A stretch of DNA of 64,000 nucleotides from contig NZ_LR214970.1 in NCBI RefSeq assembly GCF_900660525.1, forward strand, positions 186,001 to 250,000, read 5' to 3'. The notes beneath the pieces are model-generated. The model saw only the letters and a program-made list of their open reading frames with translations. It did not search any database and was not told the DNA's origin. Source of the stretch: Mycoplasmopsis bovigenitalium. GTDB taxonomy: Bacteria; Bacillota_I; Bacilli_A; Mycoplasmatales; Metamycoplasmataceae. Every line of letters begins with the position of its first letter. Position 1 is the stretch's first letter. The position numbers and the translations under genes were made by a program. Positions 44,897 through 54,588 of the stretch are shown in pieces.

Positions 44897-46537
44897 TTGC
44901 TCGAGTTGTTGTTCAAGTTCTTCCGACTTATCTTCTCTGTTTGTTTTTTCAACTTTTGCAAGATATTCTTCAACATCAGTTATTAATTCATCAATTTCTT
45001 TGTTCGATACTTTATTTTCCAAATTACTTTCTGATTGCTTAATTGGTTCATCATAATCTTCAAATAATGATAGTTGGCGATATTCAACTTTTTGTGTAGG
45101 AATTCGCGGTTCAAAATTAAACATTTCTTTTTTAAATTCAGAATCTTGATTATCAAATAAGTTTTCTTGGGTTTTTGTTTTTAATTGTTCCTGATGTTCT
45201 TTTAGTTTTTGTTCAATTTTAAAAATGCTTTCATAAATTGATTTAAACTTATTTTTATCGCTTTCATCTAGTTTGTCAAATACATTTACTCTTTCGTTAT
45301 ATTCATCTATGTTTTTATTAAAACTACTATCAAAATTAATTTGGTTTAAATATCATTCAAAGCCCCTTGCAAATACTTCTTTATTTGATGTGTAATAATC
45401 CATTTTTTTATTTTGTTGTTCTAATTCATTATTTGCAACTGCAATTTCATAAGTTTTTCTATATTTATCAACCAAATTTTTAAAGGGTTCATTAATTTCA
45501 GAGTAAGGTACAGTAATTGCTAAATCTGAATCAAATAAGTTACCAGTATTTAGTTTTTCATTAATACCTAAGTGATAATCCATTGCGTGGGCTAACTCGT
45601 GCATAAATGACTGAATATGATTTGTGTCGTATTTTTCTTGCACTTCGGAGTTATAAGGTTTTATATTAATTGCAATTGTTTTATATGCTGAATTGTATAT
45701 TGCACTTGCTTTTGCATAATCCGTTTTTCTAAATCTTAAAGTTAAATCATCTTTTAATTCTTCTGGTAAAAACTGAATTATTTTTTCAAATTCTTTACCT
45801 AAACTTTGTATTACTTCTAAGTTAGAAGATGGGTCAATTTCAATTGTTTTAAAATATCTATTAAACTGCACTCCGTTTGCTACTCTTTGTGCTTTTTGTG
45901 TCATATTTTTTAAAGGTTCTCAAGTTCGAATATTTTTCTCAGTTTCGTCTAAATATTTTGTGATTATTTCACTAGCGCGGATAAAATCAGTTGCAATTTT
46001 TACATAAAAATCTTTAAATTCTTCGGGTTTAATCTTGAATTTTTCGGTTGCAATATGTTTAAGGAATGAAAAAGAAAAGTTTTGTTCGTATACTCCATTG
46101 TCTATTTGTATTCTTTTTGTATCTATTAAAAAACTTTGCGGGGTTTCTTTAACACCATCAAAATAAATTGAATTAGTATCAGTAATTTTTATTTTGTTAT
46201 CAATAATTTGCATATATCTAGCGACTGGGTCGCGATTTAACCAATACTTTATACACATTAATTCTTTTTCTTCTTTTGAATCAAGCAATGGTTCAATTAA
46301 ATGAATATTTATCTTGTTAAAATACTGTTCAACTTTTGGTTGATTTCATTTACCGGCAAAAAATAGTTTTGCTAAATGTTTTTGTTCTTTCTTAGTAAGA
46401 ATCGGTACCTCTAAATCTAATTTTTCATTGTAAATGTACTGCTCTTCTTCGGTTGTGCTTTGATTAATATTTCGAGTACTTATTACATTACGCATTATGT
46501 TTTGAATTATTTTTTTATCTTCAAAAAAGTTAATCAT
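44864..46537 (-). CDS. ICE polyvalent-type protein with HExxH domain and basic C-terminal tail
   Basis: The protein is 557 aa. The middle has SFMHELAHAMDYHLG near residues 308-322 and, further on, KEVFARGFEWYL. This pair (HExxH/D and ExFARxFE) is the pattern of LPD1-type metallopeptidase-like domains in polyvalent proteins of phages and conjugative elements. The C-terminal 100 residues are Glu/Gln-rich coil ending QIQKRRTMRM. Its ATG overlaps the previous stop by 8 nt. Polyvalent proteins are thought to enter the recipient with the DNA. That role is inferred here. Confidence 0.65.
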
Positions 46538-46904
46538 TAATATGTCCTTTAACTATTTGCGCGTACTTTTGTAATTCGTCACCAAAAAATCTAAAATATG
46601 CTGTTAATTGTCATAATTCACTAGTTTTTTTATTTTTGACTACTCAATCAAAAATTTCTGGTAATTCAAAATCTAAATTATTTTTTTCTAAATGAGTTAT
46701 TAATTCAACAAAATCATTTGACAAAATAGTTTTAGCTTCTCTATTTTGCGATTTTGCTTGTTCATTTTCTGCTTTTTGCTCTTCTTTTACTATTTGATGC
46801 AATATTTCATATAAGGTTTCTTGTTTTGCATCTTCATTATTAAAATTTTCTTGACTTAGTTTTTGGACAAATAGTTCTTGAATTTTTGCTTGTTGATTTT
46901 GCAT
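46530..46904 (-). CDS. ICE helical protein, unknown
   Basis: The protein is 124 aa, helical and Gln/Glu-rich (MQNQQAKIQELFVQKLSQEN at the start, ELWQLTAYFRFFGDELQKY near the end). No family is recognised. It is cotranscribed between traG and the HExxH protein, and overlaps the latter. Confidence 0.5.
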
Positions 46905-46916
46905 ATGTTTTTTCCT

Positions 46917-47060
46917 TTATTTTTTGTTAAAAATTAAAATGCTATCTTTTGTTAGACCTAATTTTTGATATCTTTCTTTTAAGTCTTGTAAATATTTTTC
47001 TTTTAGTTTTTGGTTATATTCCGCTGCTTTTTTATTTAATTGTGTTTTTTGTTCTGCCAT
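46917..47060 (-). CDS. Small basic ICE protein
   Basis: The protein is 47 aa (MAEQKTQLNKKAAEYNQ, ending ILIFNKK), with AGGAG ahead of the ATG and only 2 nt after the previous stop. Function unknown. Confidence 0.45.
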   Translation of the reverse strand: MAEQKTQLNKKAAEYNQKLKEKYLQDLKERYQKLGLTKDSILIFNKK

Positions 47061-47062
47061 TT

Positions 47063-47185
47063 TTACTCCTTTTTATCAATATTCTTATTAATGCAATTCA
47101 CACTGAGTCGCCTAATTAATAATTGTTTTTGTGCATCGAGGTTTTTAGTAAATTTATTGAATAAATCTCAAACTATCGTTTTCAT
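47063..47185 (-). CDS. Small ICE ORF coupled to traG
   Basis: The protein is 40 aa (MKTIVWDLFNKF, then LLIRRLSVNCINKN). It starts by TAATG overlap with the traG stop and ends at the Shine-Dalgarno of the next gene. It may be only a coupling ORF. Confidence 0.4.
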
Positions 47186-49290
47186 TATTCATTTTCCTTA
47201 TTTATTATTTTTGCTATTTCTTGTATTTGTTCTTTTTTGTTTGGCACAGTATTTATAATATTTGCTACTTGCGCTCTTTCTTCTTGCGACAATTTTCATT
47301 TTGTAAATGTATCATTAATTTTTTGATAAATTTCTTCTGGGTTTTGCGAACTAATCTGTTTGGTTTTTTGGCGGAATTTTTGTAGTGAATTATTTTCATT
47401 ATTTGCCAACTTATCTTCATTTTTTGGTTGTATATTAATTTCCTTTAAGTTCTGCTCTTCCTGCTTTTCAATTTGATTATTTACACCAAGGGCAATTTTT
47501 TTCATTTTCTTAAAATCAAATACATATTTACTTGAAGCGTTGCCAATTGGTTCATTATGAATATATGACTTATCAATATTCATATAATTAAATGCAAATA
47601 ATGGCTTAATTAGAATCGGTTTATAACCACCTGATAGAACTAAAGCATCTAATTTAGATTTGAATTTCAAATCACTAATACTAAAAATACGTTCATTTTG
47701 CTCTGCTATCGTTGTACTTGTCCCTTTATCGTTTGATGTAGTTGATTTTTTCTCTACTTTATTTTCACCAATCATTTCACTTATCTCTTTAAGTGTTTCT
47801 TGGTTGTTAGTTTCTAAAAATACAGTTAAACGGGCTTGTGATTTAATTAATTTATTTTCAGAAGCACCCGTATTGTATTTATCTAATTGCGCATAGTCTT
47901 GCAGCGATAAAGCAAAGAATATTTTTCTAGACCTTGATATTGCCATTCAGTCGCCAATATCTTTTAGTTTTTCAATTGAAGCAAATTCTTCAAATATCAT
48001 TAATAACGTTCTGTCAAGTGATAAAGTTTCATTACTATTTGCTTTTGTTATTGCTTGTTCATATATTTGAGAAATTAATATTGGTATCAAAAATGAATTT
48101 GCTCTTTTATGATCTGGGAATTTAATAAATATCGCAAACGGTTTTTCGCTATTAAACATTTCGATAAAGTCAATATTATTTTGTGATGTAATACTTTGAA
48201 TAACTGGGCTAGTTTGAAATAGAATTAATGCGTTTTGTGCATTTGATAAATATCCAGATAATGTTTCTTGAACTACGGTTGCTAATCCATCAATTTCAGT
48301 AAAAAGTTCATTTCAAAATTTATTAACTAACTGATATTTTTTAACTTCCTCTCTTCAAGCACCATTTACAAACATATCAATTGAGGTAAAACTATAAGCA
48401 TTTTTCATAGTAAAGAAATCTAAGGTAAATTCTGGGTTAACAGTTGAATAAAACGCCATAAATTTTAAAATAACCTTAATACAGTTTTTTGCCTGTGCTA
48501 CTCAATATGAATTTTTTTCTTGTGCATTTGGCAAGTTTTCTACAATATCATTTATAGCGACAATTGCATCTGAATAATCTTCATCATTTAATTCTCTGCC
48601 TTTATGCAAACAATCTCAAACTTTTTTAAGAGGATTTCACCTTACTGAATTATGTGAATTATCAAAATCAAATAACCTTATATTGTATCCATTATCTTTT
48701 AAAATAGTTCCTGTTGCTTTTAATAATTCACCTTTTGGATCGGTTATAACCATATGCGGTTTTTTGGCACTACTTAATGAAGCGTTGCGTCTTATATTTT
48801 CGAAAAGAATTCTTCAAGTTTTCCCTGAACCCGCAATACCTAACAAAATCATATGTGCATCAGTATGATTAACTAATGTACCGTGCTTTTTAATATGACC
48901 AATGGCAAATCCCGGTTCATCATTATTTGCAAATTCTTTTTTTAAGTTTTTAATTGAACCCTCTTTTGTGTTTTCATTTCACAAGAATGCTGATTCATCT
49001 TTAGTTTTTTTAGAAAATTTTTCAAGTATATTTTTATATTCAAATACCGCTAAAAGTATTAAACAGACAACAATTATTAATAAAACAAATCAATAATTAT
49101 TTCCCCTTTTATAAAAAGCAAAAATATCATTTAAAGCATTTCGTGAACCATTAAATCAATTCTTTAAGATTGTGAATTTGTAAAAATATAATTGACCTAA
49201 TAATCCAAGCACCATAAATAAAAATGGCGGCAATATCACTAAACAAAAAACATATTTACTTAAAACAAATAATTTACTTTGTTTTTTCAT
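47185..49290 (-). CDS. traG: TraG / VirD4 coupling protein
   Basis: The protein is 701 aa. Two N-terminal membrane helices (about 13-38 and 66-84) precede the ATPase with Walker A GIAGSGKT at 151-158, the conserved VITDPKGEL strand and Walker B LLMIFEEFASI. RSRKIFFALSLQDYAQL is the typical VirD4 sensor region. The C-terminal 150 residues are helical and charged. It links the relaxosome to the secretion channel. It starts 17 nt inside the end of a small ORF. This is the TraG gene of mycoplasma ICEs (CDS5 in ICEA). Confidence 0.88.
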
Positions 49291-49588
49291 TTAAAGCCCA
49301 TTTCTGAACAACGTATTGTTGAATATCTATTTTTTTATTTGCTAGCCTCTTTTCTAAAAATAAAGCCAACTGTAAAGCATATTTAACATCATCAACTTTC
49401 ATTGAGATATTAACTTTTGATTTTAGTTTTGTTATGTTTAGGTTTTCATAAGTAAATTTATTGACTTTACACAGATTAATAAATTGATTTTTAATATTAT
49501 CTAAATCGCTTTTGATTAAATTAATATCTTTAATATGTAAATTAATTCAAACTCCACTCTCAATTGTTTTTGTTAAATTTTTATCCAT
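49274..49588 (-). CDS. Small ICE protein between relaxase and traG
   Basis: The protein is 104 aa (MDKNLTKTIESGVWINLHIK, then MKVDDVKYALQLALFLEKR). No family is recognised. It starts 6 nt after the relaxase stop and overlaps traG, which fits a relaxosome accessory protein, but there is no direct evidence. Confidence 0.55.
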
Positions 49589-49594
49589 ATTTTT

Positions 49595-50875
49595 TTACCT
49601 TTTAGCAACTATATTTGTGCGATATTTTTTTATTGCTTCTATTTTGTTTTTAAAATGCACTCCGTTTGCTTCTCACTCCCATTTTTTAATAATTCACTGT
49701 CAATCGATTTTCTTATTTGTGCTTGCATCTGATTTGGACTGATAATTGCTTTGTCTTGATTTATATTCAGAATAATTACCTAATAGATTTTGTGAATCAT
49801 ATTGCTCATCAATTTCATCATCAATACATAGTTTAATAATTGCATTACCAATTTGACTTTCAAATTCTTTGCTTTCTTTTTCAATAAATTCTTTTTGTAA
49901 TCTATTGTTAAATTGAGTTCCTAAATCTTTTTCTTTTAGTTTTTGGATTTCATTTTGATATTCAGAATATTCTTCTCTGAATTTTTGATTATTTTCTAGT
50001 ACATATTCAAATACATTTCAAATCGATTTTTTAACGTCATCCGATGTTTTTGAATATGTTTTATTTCTTGCGCCAAGTAATGAGTTTTTAATATTTAGCA
50101 CATCATTTAACAGTTTTTCATCTGACTCAAAAGCAATTTGTGTCAATTGACGAATATTCTTTCTTTTTTCTCAAATTGAAGATTTAAAAATATTTAGTTC
50201 TTGATATTGCTTATTAAACGTAATTTCATTAGCCATTACTTCATTAAAGTTATCTAAGGTTTTTTTATTAAACACTCCCTTGCTTTTATAAGTTAATTTG
50301 CCATTTGCATTTAATATTTGCGGGTTAGTTTCTCAAAAACTTAAATGGATATGCGGATATTCAGTGTTTGCGTGCATAGCCCAGTGTCCCGTTATATTTT
50401 CAGCATCCAATTTGTTTGCTTTTAAAAGTTTTTTCAAGTTTTTAGTCAGCAAATCATTTCATTCAAATTTATCTACTAAAAAATTCTCTATTCCTAAGTC
50501 GCCCGGGTTAATAATCATTTCTCAAACGACTTGTTTATTCGATAGATTTGATAATAATTCTTTTTCTTCTTTAATATCTATATCTTCACCATTACCAAAA
50601 AGTTTATATACTCCACTTTTCTCGCTCTTCATTTTTTCTGCAGTACGCGAGTTTATTCACTCTTGCATACTTAGTCCACTATGCTTAAATTCCGCTTTTA
50701 AGGTATTTTTATCCATTGCGTCATCTTGCACCCATACCGCACTTTTTCTCGCTATGTAATCCAAATGCTTGCCCGATTTATAAAATTCAAAATTGTGCGG
50801 TTCTTTTTGTCCAGACATTATTCTTTTTGAAAAACCACGCTTTGCAAACTCGATATGAGAATAAATTTTTGCCAT
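49595..50875 (-). CDS. Relaxase-like (HUH) mobilisation protein
   Basis: The protein is 426 aa. It starts with a GFSKRIMSGQ / HLDYIARKSAV region like MOB relaxases. Near residues 166-182 it has GHWAMHANTEYPHIHLSFWE, whose H-x6-H-x-H series is the metal-binding HUH motif of relaxases. The catalytic Tyr would be in the N-terminal part (for example Tyr in HLDYIAR), which is uncertain. The rest is a charged helical tail ending KKYRTNIVAKR. It is the first gene of the transfer operon, downstream of a hairpin-rich gap that could be oriT. Confidence 0.7.
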
Positions 50876-51013
50876 ACTTTACTTAAATTTAAAATTAAGC
50901 ATTATTTATCATTCAATATAAGAGTTAAAGGTAGTTTTCTTTATATACATATATTAGTTTCCTCTACAGTTTATTTATGTTGCTAATTCTGGACTAAGTC
51001 TATTTCCAACCAA

Positions 51014-51159
51014 CTATTAAATTTCATTTTTTTCAAAAATTTAATAGCAAAAATATTTACTTGCTTAAAGTAAATTATTAGGTTAAGTTCATAACTAGCA
51101 CCGAGGAATCAAGGTACACCACTTAATTTATTTGCACCCTCATTCCTCGATGCAGTGCT
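51014..51159. other. Hairpin-rich gap upstream of the relaxase, oriT candidate
   Basis: Two inverted repeats lie in the 297-nt gap 50876-51172. One is an 11-bp perfect repeat (51014-51024 with 51037-51047). The other is a longer one: AGCAC and CGAGGAAT (51097-51109) against ATTCCTCG and GTGCT (51142-51159), with further pairing inside. Neither is followed by a T-run on either strand, so they are not terminators. No gene is visible. Confidence 0.5.
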
Positions 51160-51172
51160 TAGTTTATTAACT

Positions 51173-51982
51173 CTAAAAAATATTTAACAGAAGATATCTC
51201 TCACTTTTAAATTCAAAGCAGAATTTGCCCCGAGCATCAAAGTAATAATTTCTACCATTAGCAAATCATTTTCAAGATTTAACAGTTTTAAAAACATCTT
51301 TCATTTCTTTATCAAAAATGTAGGTTAGTTTTTTAAAACAAGAATAAATGAAATGTCTATTCTCGCCTGCAAAATATTTGTTCTGGATAATAACTTTTTT
51401 GCCACATCCACACTCTCTTTTATACAAGCGATTATGGTAATTACAAATAGCGTCTTTTTTCGCTAATTTTTCAGCCTTAGCTTTTCAACTTAAAATGCGA
51501 AAAATTTTAACGACACTTAAGCCATAAAGCAAAAATATAAATCAGCATTTTTTGCCCGAAATTATTAATGTTTTTTTGCTTCTAGAATCGACAACCCGTG
51601 GCGCTAATTTTAACATTTGATTACAGTATAAAATTAGTCCATTTTCGATTAGGAATTTTATAACTGAATAAACACTAGATTTTTTTAAGCCGTACTTAAA
51701 AAGTTTAGTTAGTGATATTCATTTTTTTACTCCGCCTAGTGCTTTTAAAATTGCTAGAATTTCAACCGCAATTTTTTTACCTAATAAAACTTTAACAAGT
51801 TCTTGTGATAATTTCAATTTTGTATTTGAAATTAGTTTTAACCCTTGAAAATTTAATTTTGCATATTTTCTCTCTCTATACAATTTTTTAAATTTTTCTT
51901 CAAATCAAAAATTTCTTAATTCTCCGGAGGTTAATGAACGTAAATATTCATCCTCAATTTGTAAATTGGAATATGCACTCAT
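51173..51982 (-). CDS. ICE winged-helix protein of unknown function
   Basis: The protein is 269 aa. Residues about 75-120 (EILAILKALGGVKKWISLTK, then KSSVYSVIKFLIENGLI) read as a winged-helix DNA-binding unit. A later CGCGKK with another Cys 20 residues on could bind zinc. GGAGGA is 4-9 nt upstream of the ATG. A TATAAC box (52026-52031, minus) would give a 37-nt leader. It is the outermost ICE gene and is flanked by a divergent short RNA unit that carries 15 nt complementary to its codons 4-8. A replication-initiation or ICE-control role would fit this arrangement. Confidence 0.55.
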
Positions 51983-52027
51983 TTATCCTCCTTTTATTTA
52001 AATTTTTATTTTTTGATTTTTTTGGGT

Positions 52028-52088
52028 TATAATTTTGTTGTAAATTGGAATACAAGCAAATTTGGAACCCGAACTCGGGTTCTTTTTT
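52028..52088 (+). ncRNA. Putative short regulatory RNA, about 48 nt
   Basis: TATAAT at 52028-52033 predicts a start near 52040. The RNA would begin GTAAATTGGAATAC and end at a perfect hairpin GAACCCGA-AC-TCGGGTTC-like stem (52066-52082) with T7 after it. No plus-strand gene precedes this terminator. Bases 52038-52052 repeat 51959-51973 exactly, so the RNA can pair over about 13-15 nt with codons 4-8 of the minus-strand gene mRNA. The opposite promoter shares the same TTATAA. Confidence 0.55.
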
Positions 52089-52102
52089 TATCTTGTTTGA
52101 TA

Positions 52103-52136
52103 TTAAAAAATGCAAGCACGCTTGCTTGCATAACAC
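52103..52136 (-). repeat. Putative right inverted terminal repeat of the ICE
   Basis: The reverse complement contains GTGTT, GCTTGCA and TTTAATATC in the order seen at 28578-28610. It includes a palindrome-like GCAAGC...GCTTGC. Confidence 0.4.
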
Positions 52137-52197
52137 ACTTAAATTTTATAGGTTCATTTTTTTATATAAATTTTAAAGTAATTTATAATTCTCCATT

Positions 52198-52332
52198 ATG
52201 AAAGACATAAGAGGTTTTAACACTAGAAAAATATTAAGTATTTTTTCAAGCGAATTTTGTACTTCGCTGTGTTTTTCTTATGGCGAATACTTCGAAAATA
52301 TATTTGATTTAGCTTCCTCCGTTAATTACTAG
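52198..52332 (+). CDS. 44-codon leader ORF upstream of potA
   Basis: MKDIRGFNTRKILSIFSSEF through to LASSVNY, then TAG, 50 nt before potA. TATAAT (about 52186-52191) ends only a few bases before the ATG, so translation would be leaderless. Four alternating arms, GCGAA (52251), TTCGC (52264), GCGAA (52284) and TTCG (52292), can pair 1:2, 2:3 or 3:4. This resembles an attenuation leader. The rest of the 51983-52382 gap is the ICE end. Confidence 0.4.
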   Translation: MKDIRGFNTRKILSIFSSEFCTSLCFSYGEYFENIFDLASSVNY

Positions 52333-52382
52333 TTTTACTAGTAGAAATTTAATAAAAAACAAACAAAACTAAGGAGAGAACT

Positions 52383-53753
52383 ATGAAAAAAAATCGTAAC
52401 GTTCGCAATGTTATCGAGCTTAAAGAAGTAGTTAAAGAGTTCGAAGACAAAGTAGTTTTAGAAAACGTTAATTTAGAAATCAAAAAAGGTGAATTTATTA
52501 CATTATTAGGACCTTCGGGTTCTGGAAAAACAACAATTTTAAGATTAATTGCAGGTTTTGAAAGAGCAACTCGGGGTGAAATTAAATTTCACGACCGGGA
52601 CATTAAAGATTTACCACCACACAAAAGAGATTTATCAACAATTTTTCAAGATTATGCGCTTTTTCCAAACTTAAATGTTGAAGGTAACATTAAATATGGT
52701 TTAGCACTAAAAAGAATACCTAAAGAAACAATTAATCCTAAATATGAAAAATTATTAGTTGAAAAACAAAAACAATGAACAAAAAAAGCCAATGATGAAA
52801 TGGCTAAACTTGACAAACTTCAAACAAGATATGAATTAGAAATGGAAGCATTAAAACCTAATTCACTACCTTACAAAAGAAGACAAAAATATTTAGATAG
52901 ATCTGACTTTATTTATTCATACTGAGAAAACTATGTTGCAACAAAAACTGAAGACTTTGAAAAGAAATATCTAACACGTAGAATTTCTAAAGAAGAAATG
53001 AATCAAGAAGTTGCTAAAATTGTTGAACTAGTTGGCTTAAAAGGTTCAGAAACTAAAGCAATTAATGAACTATCTGGTGGTATGAAACAACGTGTTGCAC
53101 TTGCTCGTTCACTTGTTATTGAGCCTGAAATTTTACTTCTTGACGAACCATTGAGTGCGCTTGATGCCAAAATTAGAGTAAAAATGCAAAAATTACTAAG
53201 AAATATTCAACAACGTCTAGGAATCACATTCATTTTTGTTACTCATGACCAAGATGAAGCACTTGAACTTTCAGATAGAGTTGCAATCATGCGTGATGGT
53301 GTTATTGAGCAATATGACACTCCAAAACAAATTTATGACTATCCAGTAAACAAATGAGTTGCAAACTTTATTGGTTCTTCAAACATTTACAATGCAATTT
53401 TTAATGAAGATGCAACAGTTACATTCATGGATAAAACATTCAAAACAATTCATGATGAAGATGAATTTGCTGCTGGTAGTGAAGTTGACGTTTTAATTCG
53501 TCCAGAAGATATTGATATTATGGATGCATCTGAAACTAAAAAAACCAATGGGCTTATTGGCAAAATTGTTGACATTACTTACCGTGGAAGCTACTACTAT
53601 TTAAAAGTTGACTTTAAAAACGGTTTTAGCATTTTGGTTGAAACTGCTAAAAAATTTGATTTAGACCAAGAAGTTTCAATTTCTTGAACAATCGACTCAA
53701 TTCACATTATGGCAAAAGACTCGAAATGAGATTATTCATCTGATGAATACTAA
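52383..53753 (+). CDS. potA: Spermidine/putrescine importer ATP-binding protein
   Basis: The protein is 456 aa: Walker [10 protein letters not shown] at residues 40-48, Q-loop [11 protein letters not shown], an insertion of about 100 residues that is typical of mycoplasma PotA, signature LSGGMKQR, Walker [16 protein letters not shown] and H-loop THDQDEA, then a TOBE-like domain with [10 protein letters not shown]. It drives polyamine import. GGAGAG precedes the ATG, and its end overlaps potB by 11 nt. It is the first structural gene of potABCD. Confidence 0.92.
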
Positions 53754-54588
53754 ATTTAAAAGTTCATTAGGATTTAACAAACAACTTTTATTACTTTTAC
53801 CATATGTGTTTATTGCAATCTTTTTGATTGTTCTTCCAATGATTTTAATTGTTGTTCAAGCTTTTACACCTCGCGAAAATTTTGACACAGCATTATTAAT
53901 CAAACAATTTAATACCTGAGTAATTATTGGCAGAAGTTTAAGAATTGGTGTAATTTCATCAATATTGTGTTTATTAATTGGTTTTCCATATGCATATTTT
54001 GTTGCAACAACAAAAAGCAAAATATTGCAAGTTTATGCAATGAGTCTTATTCTTTCGCCAATGGTTATTTTCACAATTGCTAAAATTTATGCAATTAGAG
54101 GATTTTTCCTAAGCATTTTTGACGAAGACGTCTTAAATTCAGAATGATTCATGATTTTGGCACTAACATACCTTAACTTACCATACATGATAATGCCGCT
54201 TTATTCTGTTTTTAAAGATATGCCTAAAAACATCATTGAAGCTAGTTCAGATTTAGGTTACAACAGATTCCAAACTTTGTTTAAAGTTGTTATTCCTTAC
54301 AGTTTTAAAGCAATTTTATCAGGATTAAGTTTAATCTTTTTAGCATCGGCAACCACCTTTGTTATTAGTGATAAATTATTGCCAAACCCAGCCCAACTGC
54401 AAACAGTTGGTTCACTAATTAACCAATATTCTGACCCATCAAATGCTTATGAACTTTCAACTGGTTCAGTACTTGTTTTGGTGGTTAGTGCAATATTTAT
54501 TGGTTGCTACGCAATGATTAATTTTGTGCCACGTTTAATAATTAGACTAGTGGCTACAAAATCAAGAAAAGGGGTAAAAAATGAATAA
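53743..54588 (+). CDS. potB: Spermidine/putrescine importer permease PotB
   Basis: The 281-aa protein has six hydrophobic helices. The EAA-type loop lies in NIIEASSDLGYNRFQTLFKV and is followed by VIPYSFKAILSGLSLIF, as in PotB. It overlaps potA and is 8 nt ahead of... the potC start lies inside its final codons (54581). Confidence 0.88.

Larger units (their letters stand above)
28578..52136 (-). mobile_element. Mycoplasma integrative conjugative element (ICE), about 23.6 kb
   Basis: All genes from 28950 to 51982 lie on the minus strand and include the conjugation set (relaxase-like HUH protein, TraG/VirD4, TraE/VirB4, VirB6-like, VirB2-like, SSB) plus a UPF0236-type DDE transposase. This matches mycoplasma ICEs such as ICEA of M. 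agalactiae, where TraG, TraE, a surface lipoprotein and a DDE transposase are the conserved core. Ends are inferred from a similar sequence in inverse orientation (GTGTT, GCTTGCA, TTTAATATC) at 28578 and 52136. I could not find a convincing target-site duplication, so the ends may be off by tens of bases. The traG, traE, relaxase and transposase frames are all intact. Confidence 0.8.

Noticed and set aside
52013-52201. Plus-strand ORF across the ICE right end
   Set aside because: It overlaps the -10 box, hairpin terminator and ICE terminus and has no ribosome-binding site; it is unlikely to be translated.
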